From Micromonospora sp. U21 (GTDB lineage Bacteria > Actinomycetota > Actinomycetes > Mycobacteriales > Micromonosporaceae): a stretch of 64,000 bases of DNA. The notes below the pieces were generated by a model. It was not told where the DNA came from. It saw only the letters and a list, made by a program, of their open reading frames with translations, and did no database searches. The position numbers were made by a program, and so were the translations under genes. Location of the stretch: NCBI RefSeq assembly GCF_018070045.1, contig NZ_JAGPYK010000010.1, positions 141,238-205,237 of the forward strand, written 5' to 3'. This document shows, in pieces, positions 51,668-62,569 of the stretch (the first letter of the stretch is position 1; each line of letters opens with the position of its first letter).

Positions 51668-52173
51668 TGAACGGTGAGCAGGCTGTACAGCTCGACACGC
51701 TCGACGTGCGCTTGATCGAACTGCTCGCCGAGGAACCGCGGATCGGCGTGCTGGAGTGCTCCCGGCGGCTCGGCGTAGCCCGGGGCACCGTGCAGGCCCG
51801 GCTGGACAAGCTGGTCGACCGGGGTGTCATCGGCGGGTTCGGCCCGGAGATCTCACCGGCCGCGATCGGGTTCGGGGTGACCAGCTTCGTCACCCTGGAG
51901 ATCAGTCAGCGGCACGGCCACGACCCGGTCACCGCCCACCTGGCCGCCATCCCCGAGGTGCTGGAGGCGCACACCATCACCGGCTCCAGTGACCTGCTCT
52001 GCCGGATCGTGGCCCGCTCCAACACGGACCTCCAGCGGGTCATCGACCAGATCGTCTCCTCCGCCGGCATCACGCGGGCGTCGACGATCATCGCGCTGGC
52101 CGAGCAGATCTCCTACCGCACGCTGCCGCTGGTGCGCAGCGCCGTCCGGACCGAAGGAAGGGCACCTTCTTAA
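51667..52173 (+). CDS. Lrp/AsnC-family transcriptional regulator
   Basis: The 168-residue protein has an N-terminal helix-turn-helix (LDVRLIELLAEEPRIGVLECSRRLGVARGTVQARLDKLVDRGVIGGF, residues 12-58) and a C-terminal RAM ligand-binding domain (FVTLEISQRHGHDPVTAHLAAIPEVLEAHTITGSSDLLCRI). It is divergent from hppD, so I infer that it senses tyrosine or a related aromatic acid and controls the degradation block. Its last six codons and stop lie in a 28-bp repeat unit (52155-52182). Confidence 0.92.
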   Translation: MNGEQAVQLDTLDVRLIELLAEEPRIGVLECSRRLGVARGTVQARLDKLVDRGVIGGFGPEISPAAIGFGVTSFVTLEISQRHGHDPVTAHLAAIPEVLEAHTITGSSDLLCRIVARSNTDLQRVIDQIVSSAGITRASTIIALAEQISYRTLPLVRSAVRTEGRAPS

Positions 52174-52213
52174 CGCCCCCGGTAGAGGAAGGGCCCCCTG
52201 TTAACACCTCCGG
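52155..52213. repeat. Two tandem units of the 28-bp repeat family
   Basis: Units 52155-52182 (AGGAAGGGCACCTTCTTAAC start) and 52186-52213 (AGGAAGGGCCCCCTGTTAAC start), both ending in CCGG, repeat at a 31-bp interval. A third unit lies at 11849-11822. The first unit supplies the end of the Lrp-type gene, including TAA at 52171-52173. Confidence 0.8.
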
Positions 52214-52270
52214 CCCCAGAAAGCGCGGCGACACGGCGGCGCGGGCGTACGGAAGATCCGTGATCGTGGC

Positions 52271-52284
52271 TACCGTGTGCGGTG
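52271..52284 (+). promoter_or_regulatory. Leaderless -10 element TACCGT
   Basis: TACCGT (52271-52276) ends 7 nt before the GTG at 52284. Confidence 0.45.
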
Positions 52285-53729
52285 TGGCGAAGGGGAGCGT
52301 GCGCGGCGGGCTGCTGCTTGGCCTCGCCGTGGTCGTCGCCCTCGCCGCCACCGGGGTGTGGAACCCCTTCCCGGGCCTGTGGGACTGGGTGGACCGCAGT
52401 GAACCCATCTCCGAGCCGGACGTGGTCTGGCAGGAGCGGATCGGCGGCACCCCGCGCAGCGTGACCATCGCCGGCGACACGGTCGTGGTCGAGCAGCGCA
52501 CCCGGGTCGAAGCCCGCAGCCTCGCCACCGGAGCCCAGCTCTGGGAGCGCAAGGCGGACTGGTCCGCGGTCGCCGGCGGCGACCGGGACCCGGTGGTCGC
52601 CGTCGGCAAGCTCCTGGTCAAGGGGTACGAGCTGCTCGACCCCGCCACCGGAGCGACCCGGCGGCGCGACGACGACGCGGTGGCAGTCTGGACGTACCGC
52701 AACCTGCTGCTGGACGCCCACTGCACGGATGCCACCGACTGCACCCTGAGCGCCTGGGACCCGCGCGGCACCGCACCACTGTGGACGGCTTTCCTGCCCG
52801 GCGTGAGCAGTGGGCTGCTCGCCGACAACCCGGGTCTGCGCGGCACCCGCCGGCTCACCGCCACCCGGATCGACGACAGGGTGGCCGGGCCGGAGTCGGT
52901 GCCACCACTGCTCGGCTTCCCGGTCGACGGTCGCGTGCACGTGGTCGACACCGCCACCGGCCGGGTGCTGCAGAACGTCGAGCCGGGCCGGGACGAGCGG
53001 CTCTCCGTGGTGGGCGGCCGGATGCTGCGGATCGCCGCCCGCTCCCAGGACGGCAGCTGCTACTTCGCCATCTCCGCCCGCGACCCGGCGACCGGGCAGG
53101 AGGCCTGGCAGCGGGCCGGGGTCAACCTGCGGACCGCCGACAGCGCCGGCTGCGCGCAGCGGGAGGACCCGCAGGGCGCGCGGAACGTTCTGATCGGGGT
53201 CGGCCCGGACGGCCGCGAGGCGGTCATCGACGGGTACGACGGACGGCTGCTCTGGGTCGGCGAACCGGGTACCCGGCTGATCGCGGTCGACGATCGGTAC
53301 GCCCTGTTCCGGGCCGCCGACAAGCGCTCGGTGGTGGCCCGCGAACTCGGCACCGACCGGGTCCTGTGGACCCGACCCGCCAGCGGCAAGGCCGGCGCCG
53401 CGCTGACCCCGTACGCGGCGGTGGTCGTCGACGAGAAGCCGTCCCGGTTGGTCGCCCTGGACCCGCGCACCGGCCGCGAGCTGGCCGTCCTGCGGACCCC
53501 CGCGAACGCCCTCGCGGTCGGGCCGCAGGGCATGATCGTCGGTGAGGGACGGGAGATCGGGTACGTCCGCTTCGGCGCGACCGGCGGCACCCCCGTCCCG
53601 CCACCCGGCGACGGCGGCAACCCCGCCCCGGGCGGCACCGGCCCCGGCCCCGGCACCGGAGACGACGGCGACAACTGCGGGCCCAAGCGGGAACTCTGTC
53701 CCGATCCCGCCGGCGGCAAGGACGGCTGA
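52284..53729 (+). CDS. Signal-anchored PQQ-repeat beta-propeller protein (2)
   Basis: The 481-residue protein has an N-terminal membrane helix (GGLLLGLAVVVALAATGVW, about residues 8-26), six to seven propeller blades with the family phrase (LATGAQLWERKADW, DTATGRVLQNVEPG, DPATGQEAWQRAGV, GYDGRLLWVGEP, LGTDRVLWTRP, DPRTGRELAVL), and a C-terminal Gly/Pro-rich tail ending with two cysteines (NCGPKRELCPDP). It resembles the protein at 46080-47336. Function unknown; it probably lies outside the membrane. The GTG at 52284 is preferred over 52260 because of the TACCGT element. Confidence 0.75.
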   Translation: MAKGSVRGGLLLGLAVVVALAATGVWNPFPGLWDWVDRSEPISEPDVVWQERIGGTPRSVTIAGDTVVVEQRTRVEARSLATGAQLWERKADWSAVAGGDRDPVVAVGKLLVKGYELLDPATGATRRRDDDAVAVWTYRNLLLDAHCTDATDCTLSAWDPRGTAPLWTAFLPGVSSGLLADNPGLRGTRRLTATRIDDRVAGPESVPPLLGFPVDGRVHVVDTATGRVLQNVEPGRDERLSVVGGRMLRIAARSQDGSCYFAISARDPATGQEAWQRAGVNLRTADSAGCAQREDPQGARNVLIGVGPDGREAVIDGYDGRLLWVGEPGTRLIAVDDRYALFRAADKRSVVARELGTDRVLWTRPASGKAGAALTPYAAVVVDEKPSRLVALDPRTGRELAVLRTPANALAVGPQGMIVGEGREIGYVRFGATGGTPVPPPGDGGNPAPGGTGPGPGTGDDGDNCGPKRELCPDPAGGKDG

Positions 53730-53850
53730 GCAGGCGGTCAGCACGGCGTCCCGGACCGCGAGCGGCGGCCACCGGAGCGCGGCGGGCCCGGCGAATGAGA
53801 GCGGCGTCCCAGGACCAGCCGGCGGGTGGGAATGATCGACCGGTCTGCCC

Positions 53851-53864
53851 TAGGCTTGCCGCTC

Positions 53865-53865
<1 letters not shown>
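53851..53865 (+). promoter_or_regulatory. Leaderless -10 element TAGGCT before the class I fumarase gene
   Basis: TAGGCT (53851-53856) ends 8 nt before the ATG at 53865. It fixes the start 13 codons downstream of the first in-frame start. Confidence 0.55.
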
Positions 53866-55532
<1,667 letters not shown>

Positions 55533-55545
55533 CCCACGGGTACGC

Positions 55546-55583
55546 GAAGAGGGCGCCGGGCCGATCGGCCCGGCGCCCTCTTC
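55546..55583 (+). terminator. Terminator of the class I fumarase gene
   Basis: A perfect 17-bp stem (55546-55562 with 55567-55583), loop GATC, starts 14 bp after the stop. Confidence 0.9.
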
Positions 55584-55724
55584 TGTCGTCCGTGCTCCAC
55601 CGACATCGGTGCGCCCGCCCCGCTGGGGTGGGAACGGGCGCACCGCCCCCGTCGGATGCCGTCACCGACAACCCGGGGCGAGTCTTCGGCGTGCCGCTGT
55701 CGATCCGCTCTCAGATCACTATCG

Positions 55725-55760
55725 ACGGATCGCGGCGATCCGTGACCACCGGGCTACTCT
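55725..55760 (+). promoter_or_regulatory. Palindrome and -10 element before the AfsR-like regulator
   Basis: ACGGATC-GCGGC-GATCCGT (55725-55743) is a perfect 7-bp inverted repeat, ending 11 bp before TACTCT (55755-55760), a likely -10 element. The palindrome would cover the -35 region, so it may be an operator. The regulator gene starts at 55794. Confidence 0.45.
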
Positions 55761-55793
55761 GCTGGAAGTTGCACCATCAATGCGGGAGAGCAG

Positions 55794-58775
55794 ATGCGGT
55801 TCGGGATCCTGGGACCCCTGCGGGTCGGCGGTGGCGAGTCCACCGTCACCGCCGGTCGCGACCGGATCGTGCTCGCCATGCTGCTGCTGCGGTCCGGTCG
55901 GCTGGTGCCGGTCGAGGAACTGGTCGACGCGGTCTGGGAGGAGCGCCCACCGGCCACCGCCCGCGCACAGTTGCAGACGTGCGTGTCGCGGTTGCGGCGT
56001 CGGTTCGCCGAACTCGGGCTGACACCGGAGACCATCGTCACCGACCCGGTGGGGTACGGCGTCCGAACCGCACCGACCGAGCTGGACGCGGAGGTCTTCG
56101 CCCGGGGTGTGGAGGCGGCCCGGGCCGCAGTGGCCTCCGGCCGGTTGGCGGACGCGCGTGAGCGGTTCCGGGCCGCCCTGGCGCTCTGGCGGGGGCCGGC
56201 GCTCGGCGGTATCCCGAGCCGCAGCGTCCGCCGCCGCGCCCAGGCGCTCGACGAGCAACGCCTCACCGCGTTGGAGGAGTGCGTCGACGTCGAGCTGCGC
56301 CTCGGGCAGGCCGCCGAGCTGCTCGAGGAGCTGACCGAGAGCGTCGACCAGCACCCGCTGCGGGAGCGCCTGCGCGGCCAACTGATGCTCGCCCTCTCCT
56401 CGGTCGGCCGGCAGGCCGACGCGCTGGCGGTCTACCGGGAGGGCCGGCGGATCTACGCCGACGAGCTGGGCATCGAACCGGGCGCCGAGTTGCAGGAACT
56501 GCACCAGCGGGTGCTCGCCGGCGACCTGGCCCTGGCCGGCCGGGAAATCCGGCCGGCCGCGCCGGTCCGGTCGCTACCTCGGGCGATCGGTGACTTCACC
56601 GGCCGGCAGGAGACGGTGGCCCGCCTCGTCAAGGAGATCGAGGAGGACGGCACCCGGATCCAGCTGATCGACGGAATGGCCGGCAGTGGCAAGACCACCC
56701 TCGCCGTGCACGTCGCCACCGCGCTCGCCGACCGTTACCCGGATGCCCAGCTCTTCGTCGACCTGCACGGGCACAGCGAGCGCAGCCCGTTGACGCCGGC
56801 CACGGCCGTGGCCGCCCTGCTGCGCCAGCTCGGCGTGCCGGCGGAGCGGATGCCGGTGGACCCGGACGACCGGCTGGCGCTCTGGCGGACCGAGCTGGCC
56901 GGCCGCCGGGCTCTGGTGGTGCTGGACAACGCCGCCACCGCCGACCAGGTGGCACCGCTGCTGCCCAACGGCTCACACTGCCTGGTCCTGATCACCAGCC
57001 GCCGCCGGCTGGTCGGGGTGGACGAGGGACGACCGTCGTCACTGCCCGTGCTCGACGCCGACGAGGCGGTCGAGCTGCTCGCTCGGGTGGCCGGCGCCGA
57101 ACGGGTCGCCGCGGAACCGGAGGCGGCCGCTGAGGTGGCGCGTCGCTGCGGCCATCTGCCGCTCGCCATCCGGTTGGCCGGCGCCCGCTTGGCGCACCGA
57201 CCGCACTGGCGCGTCGCCGACCTCGCCGAGCGGCTGGTCGCGGGTGCGGGCCCGCTGGCCGAGCTGGCCGCCGGGCAGCGCTCGGTGGGGCAGGCGTTCG
57301 CACTGTCGTACGCGCAGGTCTCACCGCCGGCTCAACGGCTGTTCCGGCTGCTCGGTCTGTACCCCGGCGGACGGCTGGACGGCGAACTGGCCGCCGCCCT
57401 GGCGGAGCTGCCCCGGACCGAAACTCAGGACCTGCTGGACGAGCTGGTCGACGCGCACCTGGCGGAGGAGATGCAGCCGGGCCGGTACCGGTTGCACGAT
57501 CTGCTCCGGGAGTACGCCAGGCTGCTGCTGGATGCCGGAGAGCGGCGGAACGAACGCCACGACGCCCTTGAGCGGTTGCTGGACCATCACCTGTCCGTCG
57601 CGGTGGCGATCGCCCGGGCGATCGAGGCGGCGGGCAGTCGCCGCACCATTCCGGTCAGCACGCCCAGCCGGCCCGATCTGGTGGCCGCCCCGGCAGCTGA
57701 GGGGCGGGCGTGGTTCGAGGAGAACCTGGCCGCGCTCACCGCACTGGTCCGGCTGGCCGAGGAGGAGGGCTTTCCGACGCAGTGCTGGCAGTTGGCCCGG
57801 GCCTGCTGGCGGTTCAACTTCGACGGCGGGCACCTCGACGAGCTGATCGAGACCCACACGATCGGGCTTCGGGTCGCCGAGCGGCTCGGCGACGAGGCGG
57901 CGGTCGCCGTGATGCTGAACTACCTCTCCTCGGCGTACTTCCGGCTGGCCCGCTTCCCGGAGGCGATCAGTTCGATGGAGGTGGCTCTCGACCTGCGCCG
58001 CCGGCTCGGGCTGCGGGGTGACGAGCTCAGCACGCTGTGGAACCTCGGAATCTCGTACGCCGCGAACGGCGACTTCCGGCAGGGCAAGGCGAAGTTCGAC
58101 GAGGCACTGAGCATGGTCACCGGGCTGGATGACGCACACGAACTGACCAACCTGCAGAACAACCTGTGCTTTGCGCTGATCGGCTGGGGCCGGTACGACG
58201 AGGCGCTGCGCACCGCCCGGCAGCACCTGATGCTGGCCCGCCAGACGAAGGACATGCGACAGACCGCGAACGCGATCGGGCACCTCGGCATGATCCGGCA
58301 CCGGGTGGGTGACCTCGGCCCGGCCCGTCGGATCCTGCGGATCGCGTTGCACCTCAAGCGCCAGTGGGGCAACCGGTTCGGCGAGGGGGAGGTGCTCAAC
58401 GAGATCGGGGTGTTGGAACGCGTCGCCGGGCGGCCGGAGCGCGCCGCCACCCTGCACCGGGACGCGCTGGTGGCGATGATGGAGGTGGGCGACCGGGTGG
58501 GGCAGTGTGCCTCGCGCAACCTGATGGCCCGGGCGATCCAGGACCAGGGGGACGTCGCCAGCGCGCTCGACCTGCACCGCCGGGTGCTCGCCGACGCGGC
58601 GCGGTTGAGTGTCCGATACGAGCAGGCCCGCGCGCTGGAGGGCATCGCCCGCTGCCTACGGGACACCGACCCGGCGGCGGCCCGGGCGCATCTGATCCGG
58701 GCCCTGCCCCTGTTCCGGCAGATCGAGTCACCGGACCAGCACGGGGTGGAACGGCTGCTGACCGAGTTGGACTGA
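55794..58775 (+). CDS. AfsR/SARP-type regulator with BTAD, NB-ARC and TPR domains
   Basis: The 993-residue transcription factor has an OmpR-like DNA-binding domain ([48 protein letters not shown], residues 1-100), a bacterial activation domain with [44 protein letters not shown] (to about 245), an NB-ARC ATPase with P-loop GMAGSGKTT near 296-304 and [18 protein letters not shown], and many C-terminal TPR repeats ([25 protein letters not shown] and others). Such proteins switch on genes after ATP and ligand input. GGGAGAG precedes the ATG. It stands between two fumarase genes; its target is not known. Confidence 0.93.
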   Translation: MRFGILGPLRVGGGESTVTAGRDRIVLAMLLLRSGRLVPVEELVDAVWEERPPATARAQLQTCVSRLRRRFAELGLTPETIVTDPVGYGVRTAPTELDAEVFARGVEAARAAVASGRLADARERFRAALALWRGPALGGIPSRSVRRRAQALDEQRLTALEECVDVELRLGQAAELLEELTESVDQHPLRERLRGQLMLALSSVGRQADALAVYREGRRIYADELGIEPGAELQELHQRVLAGDLALAGREIRPAAPVRSLPRAIGDFTGRQETVARLVKEIEEDGTRIQLIDGMAGSGKTTLAVHVATALADRYPDAQLFVDLHGHSERSPLTPATAVAALLRQLGVPAERMPVDPDDRLALWRTELAGRRALVVLDNAATADQVAPLLPNGSHCLVLITSRRRLVGVDEGRPSSLPVLDADEAVELLARVAGAERVAAEPEAAAEVARRCGHLPLAIRLAGARLAHRPHWRVADLAERLVAGAGPLAELAAGQRSVGQAFALSYAQVSPPAQRLFRLLGLYPGGRLDGELAAALAELPRTETQDLLDELVDAHLAEEMQPGRYRLHDLLREYARLLLDAGERRNERHDALERLLDHHLSVAVAIARAIEAAGSRRTIPVSTPSRPDLVAAPAAEGRAWFEENLAALTALVRLAEEEGFPTQCWQLARACWRFNFDGGHLDELIETHTIGLRVAERLGDEAAVAVMLNYLSSAYFRLARFPEAISSMEVALDLRRRLGLRGDELSTLWNLGISYAANGDFRQGKAKFDEALSMVTGLDDAHELTNLQNNLCFALIGWGRYDEALRTARQHLMLARQTKDMRQTANAIGHLGMIRHRVGDLGPARRILRIALHLKRQWGNRFGEGEVLNEIGVLERVAGRPERAATLHRDALVAMMEVGDRVGQCASRNLMARAIQDQGDVASALDLHRRVLADAARLSVRYEQARALEGIARCLRDTDPAAARAHLIRALPLFRQIESPDQHGVERLLTELD

Positions 58776-58806
58776 GGGTTCATCTGCGAGTCGGCGACGG
58801 GCGCGG

Positions 58807-58820
58807 CAGGATGGTACGCG
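58807..58820 (+). promoter_or_regulatory. Possible leaderless -10 element CAGGAT before fumC
   Basis: CAGGAT (58807-58812) ends 7 nt before the GTG at 58820. The hexamer is weak; an in-frame ATG at 58811 is the alternative start. Confidence 0.35.
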
Positions 58821-60220
58821 TGACGACTCCAGAGGCGACCGGTTACCGGATCGAACGCGACTCGATGGGCGAGGTGGAGGTGCCCGCCGAAGCGTTGTGG
58901 CGGGCGCAGACGCAGCGTGCGGTGCAGAACTTCCCGATTTCTGGCCGGGGTATCGAACCGGCCCAGATCAAGGCGCTGGCCCAGATCAAGGGCGCGGCGG
59001 CCGAGGTCAACGGTGAGCTGGGCGTGATTGACGCGAACGTGGCCGCCGCAATCGCCGCCGCGGCCGCGCACGTGGCCGCCGGCGGCTACGACGACCAGTT
59101 TCCGGTCGACGTGTTCCAGACCGGGTCCGGGACGTCGTCGAACATGAACGCCAACGAGGTGATCGCCACCCTGGCCACCCGGGAGCTGGGCCGGGACGTC
59201 CACCCGAACGACCACGTGAACGCCTCCCAGTCCAGCAACGACGTCTTCCCGTCCTCGATCCACCTGGCCGCCACCCAGTTCATCGCGGAGGACCTGCTGC
59301 CGTCGCTCGACCACCTCGCGGAGGCGCTGGAGGGCAAGGCGGCCGAGTTCGAGACGGTGGTGAAGGCCGGGCGTACCCACCTGATGGATGCCACGCCCGT
59401 CACCCTCGGGCAGGAGTTCGGCGGGTACGCCGCCCAGGTGCGCTACGGCATGGAACGGCTGGAGGGGGCGCTGCCCCGGCTGGCCGAGCTGCCGCTGGGC
59501 GGCACCGCCGTGGGCACCGGGATCAACACCCCGCTCGGCTTCGCCGCCGCCGTCATCGGCAGGTTGCGCGAGTCGACCGGGTTGCCGCTGACCGAGGCCC
59601 GCAACCACTTCGAGGCGCAGGGCGCCCGGGACGCGCTGGTGGAGACCTCCGGCCAGCTGCGTACCGTCGCGGTGGGCCTCTACAAGATCGCCAATGACAT
59701 CCGGTGGATGGGCTCCGGTCCCCGGGCGGGCCTGCGCGAGTTGCGCATCCCCGACCTCCAGCCAGGCTCCTCGATCATGCCGGGCAAGGTCAACCCGGTC
59801 GTCGCCGAGGCGATGCGGCAGGTCTGCGCCCAGGTGATCGGCAACGACGCGACGGTCGGCTTCGCCGGCTCGCAGGGCGACTTCGAGCTGAACGTGATGC
59901 TCCCGGTGATGGGCCGCAACCTGCTGGAGTCGATCCGGCTGCTGGCTGCGGCCAGCCGACTCTTCGCCGACCGCCTGGTGGCCGGCGTGGTCGCGGACGC
60001 CGAGGTCTGCCTGGCGTACGCCGAGGGCTCGCCGTCGATCGTCACCCCGCTCAACCGCTACCTCGGGTACGACGAGGCCGCGTCGATCGCCAAGGAGGCG
60101 CTGGCGAAGCGGACCTCCATCCGCGAGGTGGTGATCTCCCGGGGGCACGTGGACTCCGGCAAGCTCACCGAAACCCAGCTGGATGAAACCCTGGACCTAC
60201 TTCGAATGACCCATCCCTGA
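58820..60220 (+). CDS. fumC: Fumarate hydratase, class II
   Basis: FumC is the iron-free homotetrameric fumarase of the fumarase/aspartase superfamily. The 466-residue protein has the first active-site stretch [20 protein letters not shown] near residues 94-113, [30 protein letters not shown], and the flexible signature [12 protein letters not shown] near 315. It complements the oxygen-sensitive class I enzyme encoded at 53865. The GTG at 58820 is preferred over the ATG at 58811. It follows the AfsR-like gene by 45 bp. Confidence 0.95.
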   Translation: MTTPEATGYRIERDSMGEVEVPAEALWRAQTQRAVQNFPISGRGIEPAQIKALAQIKGAAAEVNGELGVIDANVAAAIAAAAAHVAAGGYDDQFPVDVFQTGSGTSSNMNANEVIATLATRELGRDVHPNDHVNASQSSNDVFPSSIHLAATQFIAEDLLPSLDHLAEALEGKAAEFETVVKAGRTHLMDATPVTLGQEFGGYAAQVRYGMERLEGALPRLAELPLGGTAVGTGINTPLGFAAAVIGRLRESTGLPLTEARNHFEAQGARDALVETSGQLRTVAVGLYKIANDIRWMGSGPRAGLRELRIPDLQPGSSIMPGKVNPVVAEAMRQVCAQVIGNDATVGFAGSQGDFELNVMLPVMGRNLLESIRLLAAASRLFADRLVAGVVADAEVCLAYAEGSPSIVTPLNRYLGYDEAASIAKEALAKRTSIREVVISRGHVDSGKLTETQLDETLDLLRMTHP

Positions 60221-60443
60221 GGCGGGGAGCCGCGCGGTGCCGCCCAGCCGGGGAAGCGGGCGACGAGCGCCAGGTGCGGTCGGCGTGGTGCCGTCGCGAG
60301 ATCGTCCGAGGCGGTCCGGGACATACTGCGACCTTCCTATCGAGCTGAATCGTTTGCGTCATCACCTCGCTCGCCCCCGGCGGTGGGACCCGCCCGGCCG
60401 GGGGGAGCGGGCTGTCCCGTGCGGCGCCAACAGGTCCGGGGAC
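60221..60443. other. Intergenic region before the decayed regulator
   Basis: No gene is supported here. It likely holds the old promoter of the regulator remnant that follows. GC-rich and without clear repeats; one AT-richer patch (CCTATCGAGCTGAATCG, about 60336-60352) is seen. Confidence 0.3.
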
Positions 60444-61198
60444 GGGGAGCGGCGTAGCGCGGCGGCGTTCCTGGTCGCGGAGCTGAGGCTGGCGCGGGCT
60501 CGGCGTGGCTGGAGTCAGGACGAGCTGGCCAAGGCGGTCAACTACTCGGCGTCGATGGTCAGCGCGTCGAGCTGGGCCAGCAGCCGCCCACGACCACGTA
60601 CCTGGAACTCGTCGACCGCGCCCTGGACACCGGCGGCCTCTTCGGTCGCATGTCCACCGAGCTGGTCAGCCTGGACCGGGCGCAGCCGTGGCTGCGTGGC
60701 TGGCAGGCGAGCTCTGAGCAGGCCCGAACGTGTCCGGTGGTACGAGCCTCGCTACGTGCCCGGGCTCTTCCAGACGGAGGCCTACGCGCGAGCGGTCTTC
60801 GAGGCTGGCGGCCTGCTCGACCCCGAGGAGGTCGACCGGCGACTGACCGACCGGATGAATCGCCAGGACGTGCAGCACGGCGAACGTGCGCCGCAGATCG
60901 TGGCGGTGTTGAACGAGGCGGTGCTGCGGCGACGGTGGGTGGGCGGAAGGTGCTGCGCGACCACACGCTGCACCTGGCCAGCATCGCTACCGGGCACCCT
61001 CGGGTCCGGCTGCACGTGGTGCCGCTGACCGACGCTCGATGGCGCAAGAGCAGCCGCAGCAACCAGGACAATTGCGTCGAGGTGGCGACTGATCCGGGGG
61101 ACGTGGTCGGGGTGCGCGACAGCAAGGACCCGGACGGGCCCGTGCTCGCCGTCGACGCGTACTCCTGGCGGCTCTTCGTGGTCGCGCCCCCGCGCTGA
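60444..61198 (+). pseudogene. Decayed XRE/DUF5753 regulator fused to a DUF397 tail
   Basis: Parts of a helix-turn-helix DUF5753 regulator occur in two alternating frames: ELRLARARRGWSQDELAKAVNYSASMVSA, then a shift near 60566 to TTTYLELVDRALDTGGLFGRMSTELVSLD, then near 60720 back to RWYEPRYVPGLFQTEAYARAVFEAGGLLDPEEVDRR, then near 60945 to KVLRDHTLHLASIATGHPRVRLHVVP. Directly after this comes a DUF397 domain (ARWRKSSRSNQDNCVEVA to the stop at 61198), so the end of the regulator and the start of the DUF397 gene are deleted. The first shift is explained by loss of one A in GCG-ATC-GAG. This was once an intact pair and is now dead unless the shifts are sequencing errors. Confidence 0.8.
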
Positions 61199-61370
61199 CG
61201 CGACCGCCTCGCGCGCGACGGTGGTCGTGGGGTTTCCGCGCAACTTCCCGGAAGTTGCTGCCTCTCAGTGGCCTGAGGCAGCAGTCTCCCCGAGGTTGGG
61301 CGGATCTTGCGAGCGGACGGCGTGGGTAAACGGCTCGACGGTGTCGCAGCGTGGACGGGATGATCCCGCC

Positions 61371-61970
61371 ATGGGTGGAGATGACGCGGGCCTGCCTCCG
61401 GCGACCGAGCGGCTGCGGTGGCGGCGGCTCACCATGGGCGACGTGGACGCGCTGGTCGACCTGGACAGCGATCCCGAGGTGATGCGCTTCCTCACCGGCG
61501 GCGTGGCCACCCCGCCCGCCACGATCCGTGACGGGCAACTGCCGACGCTGCTGGCCCAGTACGACCGGCATCTCGGCCTGGGCCGCTGGGCGGCGCTGGA
61601 CGGGGAGACCGGCCGGTTCCTGGGCTGGTTCGCGCTCGATCCGTCGGCGGACGGCACCGAGGCCGAGCTGGGCTACCGGCTGCGCCGCCCAACCTGGGGG
61701 CGTGGCCTGGCCACCGAGGGTTCCCGGGCGCTGGTCCGGTACGCCTTCGACACCGTTGGCGTGCGGCGGGTCTGGGCCGAGACGATGACGGTCAACGACC
61801 GCTCCCGGCGGGTGATGGCGAAGGCCGGGCTGCGCTACGTGCGCACCTTCCACCTCCAGTGGGACGACCCGATTCCGGGCACCGAGCACGGCGAGGTGGA
61901 GTACGAGCTGCGGGCCGAGGAATGGGCGCACACCGCTCAGGAGCGGCCGGCGGCCCGGCGGGCGCGGTAG
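61371..61970 (+). CDS. GNAT-family N-acetyltransferase (RimJ/RimL type)
   Basis: The 199-residue protein has the acetyltransferase fold: ATERLRWRRLTMGDVDALVDLDSDPEVMRFLTGG at the start, ELGYRLRRPTWGRGLATEGSRALVRYAFDTVGVRRVWAETM with the acetyl-CoA pyrophosphate-binding loop (RRPTWGRGLATEG), and NDRSRRVMAKAGLRYVRTF. It resembles the RimJ/RimL group that acetylates N-terminal or small-molecule amines. The acceptor is unknown. Its last 34 bp overlap the end of the CGNR gene on the other strand. Confidence 0.88.
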   Translation: MGGDDAGLPPATERLRWRRLTMGDVDALVDLDSDPEVMRFLTGGVATPPATIRDGQLPTLLAQYDRHLGLGRWAALDGETGRFLGWFALDPSADGTEAELGYRLRRPTWGRGLATEGSRALVRYAFDTVGVRRVWAETMTVNDRSRRVMAKAGLRYVRTFHLQWDDPIPGTEHGEVEYELRAEEWAHTAQERPAARRAR

Positions 61971-62497
61971 GCGGTCACCGCGGCGCGGTTGCCGCAACCA
62001 GCCTCGCAGAACCGCCGCGACCGGTTGCGGGACAGGTCCACGACCACGTTGTCGCAGTCGGGGTACTCGCAGATCCGCAGCCGGCTCAGCTCGCCGGCGC
62101 GGACCAGGTCGGCGATCGCCATCGCCGCCTCCACGGCGATGCGGGTCGCCAGCGGCGCGTCGCGGGGCACGGCGTGCAGGTGGTACGGCTCGTCGTCGTG
62201 CTCGATCAGCTGCGGCAGCGCCCGGTGCTCCAGCAGCAGGCCGTTGACCACGGCGACGATCTCGGCCGGCTCGGCGTGCCAGATGCGGCGCAGCCGGGGC
62301 CGCAACTCCCGCACAGCGCGTAGCTCGGCGTCGGTGTGCTCGTGCCGTCCACTGTAGGAGTGGCGGATGAAGAACGCGTCCAGCGCGGCGATGTCGGGCA
62401 GTAGCTCGCCGTCCCGGCCCGCGGTGTTGACCAGCGCGGCAGCGGCGATCAGCGAACATTCGGTGTCATGAGCGAACAGCAACTTGACTCCTGTCAC
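61937..62497 (-). CDS. CGNR zinc-finger transcription regulator
   Basis: The 186-residue protein has a stress-induced-type N-terminal helical domain (about 130 residues, FAHDTECSLIAAAALVNTAGRDGELLPD) and a C-terminal CGNR zinc finger: CEYPDCDNVVVDLSRNRSRRFCEAGCGNRAAVTAYRAR, with four cysteine ligands and the CGNR box. Such proteins bind DNA and usually repress a neighbouring gene. The GTG at 62497 has TAGGCG 6 nt upstream. It is divergent from an EamA exporter, and a perfect palindrome lies between them. Confidence 0.9.
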   Translation of the reverse strand: MTGVKLLFAHDTECSLIAAAALVNTAGRDGELLPDIAALDAFFIRHSYSGRHEHTDAELRAVRELRPRLRRIWHAEPAEIVAVVNGLLLEHRALPQLIEHDDEPYHLHAVPRDAPLATRIAVEAAMAIADLVRAGELSRLRICEYPDCDNVVVDLSRNRSRRFCEAGCGNRAAVTAYRARRAAGRS

Positions 62498-62511
62498 AGG
62501 GGCCGCCTAGC

Positions 62512-62542
62512 GTCATGGGCACAAGGATAGTTTGCCCATGAC
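62512..62542. promoter_or_regulatory. Palindromic operator candidate between the CGNR and EamA genes
   Basis: GTCATGGGC (62512-62520) and its exact complement GCCCATGAC (62534-62542) are separated by 13 nt. Candidate -10 elements for both directions lie in or beside it (TATCCT on the minus strand inside the spacer). Confidence 0.65.
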
Positions 62543-62569
62543 ACCATCGCCCGTTCCGAGGAGTGCAGG

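Noticed and set aside
52155..52213. Short CRISPR-like array of two repeats
   Set aside because: Only two diverged units with a 3-nt spacer and no cas genes. They match a dispersed repeat family instead.
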